Notes under the pieces: generated by a model
The model's input: only the letters and a program-made list of their open reading frames with translations
The model's database searches: none
What the model was told of the DNA's origin: nothing
Origin: Bog-473 sp963756025
Lineage (GTDB): Bacteria; Actinomycetota; Acidimicrobiia; Acidimicrobiales; RAAP-2
Reading direction: 5' to 3'
Length of the DNA: 64,000 nt
NCBI GenBank assembly: GCA_963756025.1
Contig: CAVWMF010000005.1
Location: 1 to 64,000 of the forward strand
Shown here: positions 17,576 to 26,407 of the stretch, piece by piece
Layout of the letters: every line of letters starts with the position of its first letter
How positions within the stretch are numbered: the first letter of the stretch is position 1
Translations under genes and position numbers: made by a program

Positions 17576-18310
17576 ATGGGAAAGCTCGATGGCAAGGTCG
17601 CGGTGATCACAGGCGGGACAAGCGGTATGGCGCTGGCCGGTGCCAAGTTGTTCGTCGACGAAGGAGCTCACGTCTTCATCTCGGGCCGGCGGAAGGACGC
17701 GCTGGACGAAGCCGTCAAGCTGATCGGCCGGAACGTGACCGGCGTGCAGGCCGATTCGGCCGACCTCGACGATCTGGACCGACTGTTCGAGACGGTCAAG
17801 CAGGAAAAGGGCACGGTCGACGTGTTGTGGGCAAGTGCCGGCGTGGGCGAGCAGGGCGGGCTCGGCGAGATCACCGAGGAGCAGTTCGATGCCGCCTTCT
17901 CGCTGAACGCGCGCGGCACGCTGTTCACGGTCCAGAAGGCGCTGCCGCTGTTCAACGATGGAGGCTCGATCTTCATGACCGGGTCGAACGCTTCGCTCCG
18001 GGGTTACCCCGATTGGAGTGTGTACGCAGCGAGCAAGGCCGTGCTGCCCGCCTACGCACGGGTGTGGGTGTCCGAGCTGAGAGACAGGAAGATCCGGGTG
18101 AACGTGCTGACCCCCGGCCAGGTCGCCTCGCCGATGATGGAGGAGGTGATGGCCGCGGAGATGAAGGCGCAGTTCGAGTCCGTGATCCCGCGGCGAGAGA
18201 TGGGCCGCCCTGAGGAGATCGCGTCGGTCGCGTTGTTCCTCGCCTCGGACGACTCGAGCTACGTCAATGGCATGGAGCTGGTTGTCGACGGCGGCACCAC
18301 AGTGATCTGA
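17576..18310 (+). CDS. Short-chain dehydrogenase/reductase
   Basis: 244 residues from the ATG at 17576 with GGAG nine bases upstream. It shows VAVITGGTSGMALAGAK (cofactor site, with the usual I of GIG replaced by M-A), WASAGVG in place of NNAG, an active-site serine in FMTGSNASL, YAASKAVL (catalytic Tyr/Lys) and the C-terminal NGMELVVDGG. The family oxidises or reduces alcohols and ketones with NAD(P)H. It is divergent from the TetR gene and followed after about 100 bases by an F420-reductase-like gene on the same strand, a pair often induced together by electrophiles. Confidence 0.86.
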   Translation: MGKLDGKVAVITGGTSGMALAGAKLFVDEGAHVFISGRRKDALDEAVKLIGRNVTGVQADSADLDDLDRLFETVKQEKGTVDVLWASAGVGEQGGLGEITEEQFDAAFSLNARGTLFTVQKALPLFNDGGSIFMTGSNASLRGYPDWSVYAASKAVLPAYARVWVSELRDRKIRVNVLTPGQVASPMMEEVMAAEMKAQFESVIPRREMGRPEEIASVALFLASDDSSYVNGMELVVDGGTTVI

Positions 18311-18407
18311 ACGCGTCGCCGGCATGGACGACCTTCGACACGCCAGCCATCACACCAACAAGACCCTCACGACCAACTAATCCAGACACCACGAAGGAGC
18401 ACACATC

Positions 18408-18947
18408 ATGACCACCATCAGCATCATCGGCTCGGGCAACATGGCCACCGCCATCGGCACCCGGGCGGCGAAGCACGGCCACACCATCGAGATCATGAGC
18501 CGCAACACCGCCAAGGCTCAGGCACTTGCCGACCAGATCGGCAACGGAGCCACCGTCGGCACGTTCGGGGCAACGCCGGCGGGTGACATCGTCATCGTCG
18601 CCGTCCTGTACGCCGGCGCGGTTGAAGTGGTCGCGCACTACGGCGATGCGCTGGCCGGCAAGATCCTCGTCGACATCACCAACCCGTTCAACGCCGACGC
18701 CAGCGGACTCGTGACTACCGCGGGCGACTCGATGTCCCAGCAGATCGCCGCCGCCGCCCCCGAGGGCACACACGTCGTGAAGGCATTCAATACGATCTTC
18801 AGCGGCGTCCTTGCTGAAGACAAGCCCGTGGACGTGTTCTTCGCCGGCGACAGCGCCGAGGCGAAGGCACGCGTCGCGGCGTTTCTGGAGAGCTTGGACA
18901 TGCGGCCCCTCGACGCAGGAGGGCTCGAGATGGCCTACGGTCCTTGA
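18408..18947 (+). CDS. NADPH-dependent F420 reductase-like protein, C-terminus lost by frameshift
   Basis: 179 residues before a premature stop. The N-terminal Rossmann fold begins ISIIGSGNMATAIGTRAAKHG and matches the NADPH:F420 reductase/NADP-oxidoreductase family (about 200-215 residues). The missing end is visible in the next frame: LEWAGILLVGLARNGAGF and ALGAKAL, ending at 19026. Removing one base near 18939 would join the two parts. AAGGAG lies about ten bases before the ATG. The enzyme would shuttle hydride between NADPH and a deazaflavin or similar acceptor. Whether the break is real or an assembly error is open. Confidence 0.75.
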   Translation: MTTISIIGSGNMATAIGTRAAKHGHTIEIMSRNTAKAQALADQIGNGATVGTFGATPAGDIVIVAVLYAGAVEVVAHYGDALAGKILVDITNPFNADASGLVTTAGDSMSQQIAAAAPEGTHVVKAFNTIFSGVLAEDKPVDVFFAGDSAEAKARVAAFLESLDMRPLDAGGLEMAYGP

Positions 18948-19185
18948 ATGGGCTGGCATCCTCCTGGTGGGCCTGGCACGCAACGGCGCCGGCTTCGACA
19001 TCGCCTTGGGAGCCAAAGCGCTCTGAACATTTCTTGAGGAGTGAACATGTCTGCCGGTGTATTTGTCAACCCGGTGGTCATAAAGCAGATCGAACGGCTC
19101 GCAAAAATGCCTTGTTGCGAATGGCCCTGTCATCGGCAAGCAAGAGTGCTCGAGCGATGATGCGATCGAGCACCTCGATCATCGC

Positions 19186-20904
19186 TCACGGGGCTCTGAA
19201 GCAGGCGAGGATGCTGTTCTGTGGTGACCTTTGGGGTGGTGAGGGCGATCCATTCTCCTGGAACGGGATGCCGACGACGTTGCCCCGACTCGGACTCCCG
19301 ACGCTCCACGCGAGGCGGCGCCCGAACCACCCCGACAGGGGGTGATCGACATAGCGTTGGACGAACTTGTGAGCGGGCCACCGGCGCTGGCTCGCAAGGA
19401 GCGATTCGATGCGGAGACGTTCGGCGACTGCTGCAGAGCGGATCGCCGCCCAGGCTGACTTTGTCTCCTCGACCTCGTCGGCGTACTCGGCAGCGAAGTC
19501 GTCCGAGGTGCTCCACGACAACGTGGCTCCGGTCCGGTCGTCAAGCTGAATGGAGGCAGCTCCGTCTCCCAGCGTCGAATGGCGAAGACCGTTGTGGTCG
19601 AGTCCGTAGTCGGGCGTGCTCTCTTCCAGAAGATCCGTGACCGTGAGATGACGCTCGGCCGCCACCGGATCCAAAACGTCGCCGATGCGCTTCAGCACTG
19701 TCCGATTGTTGATGGTCTGCATGAATTCGCTCAGCACCGCTATCGATGCGGGATCGGCGATCCGACCGAGGGCGTAGATGCAAGCGAACGGTACCTTCTC
19801 ACCTTGAACCGTGACGTGTCGCACGCTTCGACCGCGCGACTCGTTGAGACACCGGAGGGCCACACGGCGCAGGGTCGGAGGCCCCCACTGCTCGTCGAGC
19901 AGGGCGGCCGCCCACACGATGCCCCTGGCGAGGTCATCATTGGCGTAGAGGAGCAACGGCAGCACCGTGCCATGGAGGTTCCTCTCGATCGGGGGAGCCG
20001 TGGCGAGCAGGTCGAGCAGGCTGTGTACGAGCGACCCGGGTTTGTCGACCCCTGGCACAAGCGTCCAGAACCGCCGTTCCCAGGCTGGCGTGGGCTTCGC
20101 CGTGCTCGCCGTCGCGAGGAAGATCAGGAACTCACTGATACCAGCGGGCCAGGGGTCGCCGTCGCCCAGGAACGACACTATGGCAGCACCGAAACCGTCG
20201 GATGCCTCCACTGGCTTGACCACGGTGTCAGAAGGCACTTCTTGCCCACTGAGCTCAGCTGCTCGCTCTCGCAGGGCTTGCAATCGCATGACGTCCTTGT
20301 TGTCCAAACCGCTCGGACGCCACTGGAGTACCCGGGCGGCGACCTCGTCGATGACCGAGACTGCGCCCGTCACTTCCATGGCACGTAACACCTGCGCTCG
20401 ATCCAAGATCATGCCGAGGTACGTCAGACGGTCATGGGGAACTCTTGACAGGCGAACTGAATCGACCGCCAGCAACAGCCTCAGGTCGGCGAGGCCGAAA
20501 GCGACCTTCGCCTCGGCGATGCCGTGGAAGTAGGACGTCTGGAGGGTATGACCAGGGTTGCCGAGGTACCGATCCGGGTGGACCAGGTCCTCGCCCCGAG
20601 CGAACGAAGCCGCCAAGGACATTCCCACCGACGTTCGGAGCGGATCCGGCAACTCCGCCAACTCTTCACGGATGATTTTGATCCACCGTCGTCGGGAGGG
20701 CCAGCGAACTTCTTGCTTCGCTATCTCGTCGGCCCGGTAGGCCACCGTCCCACCTAGTTGAGCCGCTGTCTCTGCGCCCACCTCGAGGTGGTGCACATAG
20801 AGAGCGGCGAGGTCATCGGCGAGATCCTCCACAAGCAGATTCTCCCACCAGCCGGGCCGCGACACCGAGCCAGGCACGTCAGCCGTCAAGAAAGATACGA
20901 CCAA
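19186..20904 (-). CDS. DUF4132-domain protein, C-terminally truncated
   Basis: 572 residues. The middle is alpha-helical and HEAT-like. The C-terminal third carries the start of a DUF4132 domain: PDYGLDHNGLRHSTLGDG, AERLRIESLLASQRRWPAH, and VDHPLSGWFGRRLAW. Full DUF4132 proteins continue well past this HPL/RRLAW point. Here the frame instead ends in about 40 low-complexity Ser/Pro residues, so the tail appears deleted. The first start is a TTG overlapping the phosphotransferase stop; GTG codons at 20877 and 20865 are alternatives. DUF4132 proteins are poorly understood. The two genes look co-transcribed. Confidence 0.65.
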   Translation of the reverse strand: MVVSFLTADVPGSVSRPGWWENLLVEDLADDLAALYVHHLEVGAETAAQLGGTVAYRADEIAKQEVRWPSRRRWIKIIREELAELPDPLRTSVGMSLAASFARGEDLVHPDRYLGNPGHTLQTSYFHGIAEAKVAFGLADLRLLLAVDSVRLSRVPHDRLTYLGMILDRAQVLRAMEVTGAVSVIDEVAARVLQWRPSGLDNKDVMRLQALRERAAELSGQEVPSDTVVKPVEASDGFGAAIVSFLGDGDPWPAGISEFLIFLATASTAKPTPAWERRFWTLVPGVDKPGSLVHSLLDLLATAPPIERNLHGTVLPLLLYANDDLARGIVWAAALLDEQWGPPTLRRVALRCLNESRGRSVRHVTVQGEKVPFACIYALGRIADPASIAVLSEFMQTINNRTVLKRIGDVLDPVAAERHLTVTDLLEESTPDYGLDHNGLRHSTLGDGAASIQLDDRTGATLSWSTSDDFAAEYADEVEETKSAWAAIRSAAVAERLRIESLLASQRRWPAHKFVQRYVDHPLSGWFGRRLAWSVGSPSRGNVVGIPFQENGSPSPPQRSPQNSILACFRAP

Positions 20905-21899
20905 CCATCGTCAGTCAGACGTGCCCGCGCCCGCTCCACTCGCTTGCCGGTGGAGGCCTCGAGCGCGTATTCGCAGCGGGCCGTGTAGGCCAGGACCCAC
21001 AGTGCCGCCGCAAGGGCGGACTGTCGTTGCTCGGCGGTGAAGAGCCGGTGGGAACCGACCTCGTAGGCGGATAGATACGCCTGGACCTCGTCTGAACCGG
21101 GTGCAATCGGGTCTGTGGCCTCCCCGGTCGATCGCCAGGTTGCGGCTGCCTGTCCCACGGCGACCGATTCGGTGGCCTCGGCCAGCGAGTCCCAGTCGTA
21201 CGCGACGACGAGTTCACCGTTCTCGAGCCGTATGTTTCGGGCAGACCAATCGGTGTGCACCACGGTCGGACGGGAGTCATCCACAGCCCTGGCGGCTTTG
21301 GCCGCGGCGGCGAACCGGTCGATCCAGCGGGCACCTTCTGCCCGCAGGGAGAAATCAAAGATGGGGTTGTGAGGCTGGGGGTACAACTCCCCCGTGCTCG
21401 CCCGAAGAGGGTGGCGAGCCAGATCAGGTTCGATAGAGCCGCGGCAGACCTCCACTTGCCTTGCAAGCCCTCGGGCACTCGCCGCCATCTCGCTTTCAGC
21501 GAACGTCCTCATTCCGGGGTCCGTCACCAACTCCTCGACGGTGGCCAAAGCCGGTCCTGCCAACGCCGGCCCGAAGATCGGACCAGGACAGGGAAACCGC
21601 GCTTCGGTCAGCTGTTCTTGCATCCGACGCACAGCCGAGAGGAATGGTCGGCCCCACTGCGACTGGTAGGCCTTGATCACAACGCGCCGCCCATCTTGGA
21701 GCGTCACTCCTGCGACACATCCTGCTGAAGAGGCGTAGAACAAGGCGTCGCGGACGCGAGCGCCGAGGATCGTCTCCGCGAAAACCTCAAAGTGGTCTGC
21801 TACAACCTCCGGCACGGAGGTATGGAACACCCCTTGTTCGACGCTGGAGGTCTCCCAACGCTCGATGTGGAGACCGATGAGGTCGGACAACCCGGACAT
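20886..21899 (-). CDS. Aminoglycoside phosphotransferase/choline-kinase-family protein
   Basis: 337 residues of protein-kinase-like APH fold. The Brenner-type catalytic loop VVHTDWSARNIRLENG has the HxDxxxxN pattern with W after D, and the metal-binding YDWDSL follows. The N-lobe lysine is likely in RRVVIKAYQ. Such enzymes phosphorylate hydroxyls of small molecules; drug resistance should not be assumed. The gene overlaps the monooxygenase frame upstream by 100 bases and the DUF4132 gene downstream by 19, suggesting one transcript for all three. Confidence 0.78.
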   Translation of the reverse strand: MSGLSDLIGLHIERWETSSVEQGVFHTSVPEVVADHFEVFAETILGARVRDALFYASSAGCVAGVTLQDGRRVVIKAYQSQWGRPFLSAVRRMQEQLTEARFPCPGPIFGPALAGPALATVEELVTDPGMRTFAESEMAASARGLARQVEVCRGSIEPDLARHPLRASTGELYPQPHNPIFDFSLRAEGARWIDRFAAAAKAARAVDDSRPTVVHTDWSARNIRLENGELVVAYDWDSLAEATESVAVGQAAATWRSTGEATDPIAPGSDEVQAYLSAYEVGSHRLFTAEQRQSALAAALWVLAYTARCEYALEASTGKRVERARARLTDDGWSYLS

Positions 21900-23890
21900 C
21901 GGTACTCAACGTTAGCGGGTCGTTCTCCGTCGATGTGATGACGGGAGCTACTCAGCTCAAATTCGAGATCGTCCCATTCAATATGGGTGCATTGCCGGTA
22001 GAACTCGGGACCCTTCCACGGAGCGTTCACCAACAACCGACCATATTCGTTGACGTAGTAATTCTTCTCTGGTACCGCCTCGGCTCGCCCATAGAGCATC
22101 TTTGACGCTTCGTCGTCCAATGCTTGGTTGTAGCGCACGTACGCCTCGTCCGTTACCTCCACGCTCGACTTGTTCTCCTCGAGCATGCGCATGACGCATC
22201 GAGCCGCGTACGCTGACCAGAGCACCCACCAGTGATGAAGGCCCGCTCCCCCCGATGTGGGCTGGGAGTTCGGACCGTACAATATGAACATGTTGGGAAA
22301 CTTGGGGACCATGAGGCTCACGTAGGCCCGCGGGCCGTCGATCGACCACATGTCGTCGTGGAGGTCGACACCTCCTCGACCGATGAACCTGGCCGGCAGC
22401 AGATAGCGGGTCACCTCGAAACCGGTGGCGGTGACGATCGTGTCGACCTCTCGCACCGTGCCATCTTCGGTCATGATCCCCTTGGCGGTCAGGCGAACGA
22501 TGGGATCGGTGACCAGTTCAACGTTGTCGCGGGTCAACGCCTGATACCAGCCATTATCGACCACAAAGCGTCGGGCGAACGGCGGATAATCGGGAACGAG
22601 CCGGTCGATGAGATCTTGGCGGCCGCCTGTCTGGGCATTCATGTAGGCCACAAGATCGGAGCGCATCTTGTCGCTGGCCCGGTTTACCTTGCCGCCCTGC
22701 TCGATCCACGCTTCGTCGGGGATCAGATAATCGTGGAGATCACCGAATGCCATGGCCGTGAAGCGCCACCAATTCCAGTACGCCGGAAAGTTGTCGATCA
22801 GCCATCGCACTTCAGGCTCCATGGGCTGGCCGTACCTGGGTCGCGGAGAAACCCACTGGGGCGTTCGTTGGAACACGAATACTTGTTCGGCCTCTCGGGC
22901 GATCGGCGACAAGAGCTGTACGCCGGTCGAGCCGTTCCCGATGACCGCCACCCGCCGCCCTGTGGCCTCCCAGTCCGCGGGCCAACCGGAGGGGTGCACG
23001 ATGACACCCTCGAAGTTTTCTTGTCCCTCCAGATGGGGGATCTTCGGGTTCGCAAACAGTCCCGTACCGGAAACAATCACGTTGGCTTCGACCGATTCGG
23101 TGCCGCTGGGCGTGGCCACATCGAGTACCCATACGTTGCGGCTTTCGTCGAAAGTGGCCTGGCGCACTTCGCACCCGAAGCGCGAGTGCTCGTAGATCCC
23201 GTACTTCTTGGCTATATGGTCGACGTAACGCTTGACCTCCGCTCCCCGCCCGAAGTACTCGCTCCACTTGTAGCCTTTTTCGAAGCCGAACTCATAGCTG
23301 ATCGATTGTGTATCGACACGAATGTCGGGGTAACGGTGGCGTGTCCACGTGCCGCCGGGTTCGGCGTGACGGTCAAAGAGCACGTAGGGGAGGCCGAGCA
23401 GCGACAGCTGCACGGCCATGGCGAGACCGGAGAACCCACCACCGATCACGGCGACGAGGAACCCGCTCGGGACATCGGGCCGCTCGGCCTCCCAGCGGGC
23501 GGCCGATGGGAATTCCTCGAAGGCCGGAATATTGCGCCATGCCTGGAACTGGAGCTCCGTTGGCTCGAAGCCCTTCGCCATAGCTATGAGCCGGCGCAAC
23601 TCGTCCTCGGATGGCTCCGCGACCGGGCCGGACCCGGCATGCTCACTCAACCAAGCGACGGCTTTGTCCACCAACAATGCCCGTCCGTCCTCGTCGAGCT
23701 CTGCCGCCAAAGGCAGATCTGCCAGTTGGCTGTCGTGCGTGTGCTGATAGAGCGCAACTCGGACAGCATTGAGATCGGCCAACTCCACCCCTCGCCGGAT
23801 GAATCCAGCGTCCACCTGGGGACCCGACGACGATGCCCCCGACCCGTCCGGCTCGACGCTCACCCTAAGACGGCGCGTTCGTAGAGACAA
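21800..23890 (-). CDS. Flavin-dependent monooxygenase, Baeyer-Villiger type
   Basis: 696 residues as read. There is an N-terminal extension of about 140 residues, then FAD-binding VIGGGFSGLAMAVQLS, GGTWTRHRYPDIRVD, the Baeyer-Villiger fingerprint FEGVIVHPSGWP (pattern FxGxxxHxxxWP), NADPH-binding VIGNGSTGVQLL, and ATGFEVTRYLLP. The family inserts oxygen next to ketones, producing esters or lactones from cyclic or steroid ketones. The last 45 residues lie beyond the usual end (near EWDDLEF) and overlap the next gene, so the native stop may have been lost. The start is TTG 23890 or GTG 23863. Confidence 0.85.
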   Translation of the reverse strand: MSLRTRRLRVSVEPDGSGASSSGPQVDAGFIRRGVELADLNAVRVALYQHTHDSQLADLPLAAELDEDGRALLVDKAVAWLSEHAGSGPVAEPSEDELRRLIAMAKGFEPTELQFQAWRNIPAFEEFPSAARWEAERPDVPSGFLVAVIGGGFSGLAMAVQLSLLGLPYVLFDRHAEPGGTWTRHRYPDIRVDTQSISYEFGFEKGYKWSEYFGRGAEVKRYVDHIAKKYGIYEHSRFGCEVRQATFDESRNVWVLDVATPSGTESVEANVIVSGTGLFANPKIPHLEGQENFEGVIVHPSGWPADWEATGRRVAVIGNGSTGVQLLSPIAREAEQVFVFQRTPQWVSPRPRYGQPMEPEVRWLIDNFPAYWNWWRFTAMAFGDLHDYLIPDEAWIEQGGKVNRASDKMRSDLVAYMNAQTGGRQDLIDRLVPDYPPFARRFVVDNGWYQALTRDNVELVTDPIVRLTAKGIMTEDGTVREVDTIVTATGFEVTRYLLPARFIGRGGVDLHDDMWSIDGPRAYVSLMVPKFPNMFILYGPNSQPTSGGAGLHHWWVLWSAYAARCVMRMLEENKSSVEVTDEAYVRYNQALDDEASKMLYGRAEAVPEKNYYVNEYGRLLVNAPWKGPEFYRQCTHIEWDDLEFELSSSRHHIDGERPANVEYRCPGCPTSSVSTSSVGRPPASNKGCSIPPCRRL

Positions 23891-23905
23891 TCGGTGACAT
23901 CACAG

Positions 23906-24649
23906 TTACCGCCAAATCCCGACGTCCAGACCGAACTTCGCAAAACCTTCCACCATGACGTCACCACTGGCTACGTCAGGACCCCTGTCGTAATCCCAGT
24001 ATCTGGAGCGCGATATACCGTCCACCCATTGCAGCCCGAGCTGAGCCGGGAACACAACGCCTCGTTTTTCAGAAAATTGTGACTCCCATGCCTCGACGTG
24101 TTCGTGAGAGCGGAAGAAGTTGATGTTGTCGCAGGTGACATTCCAATCCTTGGAAAAGTCACGCGGATGAATACCGATGTGAATCACCGCGGTTTCAGGC
24201 TCGATCGAGACCAGCGTACGGTCCTTGGCGCGAAACACGACGGTGTCCCAGCAATCCGGGCAAGTGGATGTGACGGTCACTGTTTCCCCGGGGAACAGCC
24301 CGTTTATGGCACACGACTCCCCCGCACAACCCGAGTACCAACTGCGTCCGTCGTCGACACTTACCCGGTGGCGGGTGGGGACATAGCTGAACGGCGGCAT
24401 CTTGACCAGAGTTTCGGTCCCGGGAACGAACATGACCTGGACCCCTCGTTCCAACTCATGCAGGGCATCCCAGGTCCGGTTCTGATCGAATCCCAGATCG
24501 GTCATGATGTCCGAGAGGCCTGGACCGGAACCATGCTGGATGAACTGGTCCTCGAAATAACGACGTAAGCGTTTCGCGTCGTCACTCAGTACAAATGTCT
24601 CTTGCACGGTGTCCCCGTACCGTCCGTAGGGTGAATACATTCGGTGCAT
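23906..24649 (-). CDS. Alkylmercury lyase (MerB)-like protein with altered active site
   Basis: 247 residues: an N-terminal helical region, then a MerB-like core. The motif SCAINGLFPG (C113) aligns with the MerB C96-A-L-D99 site but has Asn116 instead of Asp99. VTCDNINFF (C173) matches the second catalytic cysteine, C159. Extra cysteines occur at C108 and in a CPDC pair (130-133). MerB cleaves carbon-mercury bonds. With Asp changed to Asn and no merA, merR or merT nearby, organomercury lysis is doubtful. A GTG at 24607 preceded by ACGGGGAC is a possible later start. Confidence 0.65.
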   Translation of the reverse strand: MHRMYSPYGRYGDTVQETFVLSDDAKRLRRYFEDQFIQHGSGPGLSDIMTDLGFDQNRTWDALHELERGVQVMFVPGTETLVKMPPFSYVPTRHRVSVDDGRSWYSGCAGESCAINGLFPGETVTVTSTCPDCWDTVVFRAKDRTLVSIEPETAVIHIGIHPRDFSKDWNVTCDNINFFRSHEHVEAWESQFSEKRGVVFPAQLGLQWVDGISRSRYWDYDRGPDVASGDVMVEGFAKFGLDVGIWR

Positions 24650-24884
24650 TAGTACCCGCCGTTCTCTTCAATGCCGAAAATCGAGGCCGGCACCGCCCCC
24701 CGAGAAGCCATCACCGAATCGCCCCCTACCAGCTATTTGTCATTCGGAGTTCGTTCGAGACGTTAGGACAAGTCCAAGTCGATATCAAGGGCCACGACCC
24801 GGAGCGACGGGCGAGCCTATATCCGTCGACAACGCAGATGACTCGGTGTCGCGGGAGACGTGATCACAGCAACTGGAGGTCCGC

Positions 24885-25802
24885 TTGGGGCACAATTCAC
24901 TTCCTGTGCGTCGCCTGACTCCGTGGTTCCTGCTGTTCTTTCTCCTGGTGGGTGCAACTGCCGGTGCCGCACTCAGCATCACGCAAGGGTCTTCGGGCCC
25001 ATCCCCATCCCGATGGGTGGCGGACGTGCTCGCGACGACCGAGAGCGCCGGAAGCGCGCACTTTTCGTACACCCATGTCACCTCGAGCCCGAACCCTGAG
25101 CTCCGGGCCTCCCTTTCGGGCCACGGGGAGGTGAACTTCGCCACCGACGACGTGCGCGTCACCGAGTTTGATCGAGACATCAGCTTCACCGCTACGGGCA
25201 ACCAGCCACTGCACCCGGATTCCTCGACGAGCACCATGGACGCCATCGTGATCGGCGGGACCGTCTATCAGGCCAACCCCGTACCCGGGCTGGCGTTCAC
25301 CGGAAAGTACCGAGTTCTTCCGTTTCCTTCCCTGCCGCGCTCGCAGCGCGGGCTTTCCCTGGCCCTCAACGCGTCGACCGCTCTCGACACGCTGCGCGGC
25401 CCCAATCCGGTGGCATCGGTAACCGAGCTCGGATCGGCCGACATCGCAGGCATCGCTACCACACAGTACGAAGTCAAATACGTACCGCTGCATGTCTGCG
25501 CGCCACACCAGACGCCGCAGGTCTTGACCCAACGCCAGACCCACGTATGGCTCGACGGTGCCGGTCGCCTCGTCAGAGTGCGCAGCACGCTCTACTTCAG
25601 CGGGCACCTGCCTCACGGTGTGAAGGTCCCGGCGGCCCTCGACGGCTTTCCTCATGGACCTGCGACGACGGTCGCCACGCTGACGTTCTCCGAGTACGGC
25701 GTCCCCGTCTACGTTGCAGCACCCGCGAAGAGCGCGCTGCTCCCCGAGGCGGAGACATCCACCGGCTTCGCCATCACGGGTAGCGACAGCTGCCGCCCTT
25801 GA
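24885..25802 (+). CDS. Exported or membrane-anchored LppX/LprG-like protein
   Basis: 305 residues. The start is TTG at 24885, chosen because GGAGG lies five bases upstream. A single hydrophobic segment (about residues 14-31) anchors or exports a domain with the rhythm of the LppX/LprAFG family: SAHFSYTH, VNFATDDVRVTEF, a GTVYQAN strand, DIAGIATTQYEVKY and HVWLDGAGRLVRVRST. These proteins carry lipids to the outer envelope in mycobacteria. There is no lipobox cysteine after the hydrophobic segment, so it is not a classical lipoprotein. Lipid binding is inference from a weak resemblance. Confidence 0.6.
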   Translation: MGHNSLPVRRLTPWFLLFFLLVGATAGAALSITQGSSGPSPSRWVADVLATTESAGSAHFSYTHVTSSPNPELRASLSGHGEVNFATDDVRVTEFDRDISFTATGNQPLHPDSSTSTMDAIVIGGTVYQANPVPGLAFTGKYRVLPFPSLPRSQRGLSLALNASTALDTLRGPNPVASVTELGSADIAGIATTQYEVKYVPLHVCAPHQTPQVLTQRQTHVWLDGAGRLVRVRSTLYFSGHLPHGVKVPAALDGFPHGPATTVATLTFSEYGVPVYVAAPAKSALLPEAETSTGFAITGSDSCRP

Positions 25803-25907
25803 TGGGATCAGATCAGTCCCGCCATCCATCCTCTCAGCCGCAACCCGGCGGGCCACCTCGTTGAGGTCGCCCGGTACGATCGGTCATCGTCGAATTGAGA
25901 GGTGACA

Positions 25908-26315
25908 ATGCCGAAGGCGGAATGGACTTCGAAAGTGGAGCGGATCGACAAACCTTGGGGTTTTGAGACTCATTTCGCCCTTGTCCCTGGAAAGTACTGC
26001 GGGAAAACGCTGCACGTGAACGCCGGGCAGGCGCTCTCGCTCCAATACCACGTGCGGAAGGAGGAGACGATTGCTGTGCAATCTGGGAAACTCCTGTTCG
26101 AAGTCGGGGCTGCCGACGGTTCGCTTGAGGCATTCGAGCTCCTTCCGGGAGAAGCCGTCCATCTGTCCCCCGGTACCCGCCACCGCATGACTGCCCTGAT
26201 CGACACCGTCGTCCTGGAAGCAAGCACCACGGAACTGGACGATGTGGTCCGGATCGAAGACAGATACGGACGCGAGATCGCAGATGTAGGCAACCCGACC
26301 GATGCGAGGCCATGA
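25908..26315 (+). CDS. Cupin-domain protein (mannose-6-phosphate isomerase-like)
   Basis: 135 residues from ATG 25908 with GAGAGG five bases upstream. The sequence follows type II phosphomannose-isomerase cupins: DKPWGFETHFALV, GKTLHVNAGQALSLQYHVRK (metal ligands H and probably E/K), ETIAVQSGKLLFEVG, and LSPGTRHRMTAL. As a stand-alone cupin it may isomerise or bind a sugar phosphate, or act as a small dioxygenase-like protein. It lies 90 bases before the third sigma-factor gene with no obvious functional tie. Confidence 0.8.
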   Translation: MPKAEWTSKVERIDKPWGFETHFALVPGKYCGKTLHVNAGQALSLQYHVRKEETIAVQSGKLLFEVGAADGSLEAFELLPGEAVHLSPGTRHRMTALIDTVVLEASTTELDDVVRIEDRYGREIADVGNPTDARP

Positions 26316-26407
26316 CCAGCGGTTTCGTATAGCCATCCACCGGAGGAGTGTAAATTCTGATCGGCACCGTGTCACCCGAGTAGGGGGTCTGCGGCATCGT
26401 AAATGGT

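Noticed and set aside
22232..23884. Plus-strand frame of 550 codons
   Set aside because: Antisense to the Baeyer-Villiger-type monooxygenase, whose motifs are unmistakable.
23906..24649. Mercury-resistance operon
   Set aside because: No merA, merR, merT or merP nearby, and the lyase-like protein lacks the usual catalytic Asp.
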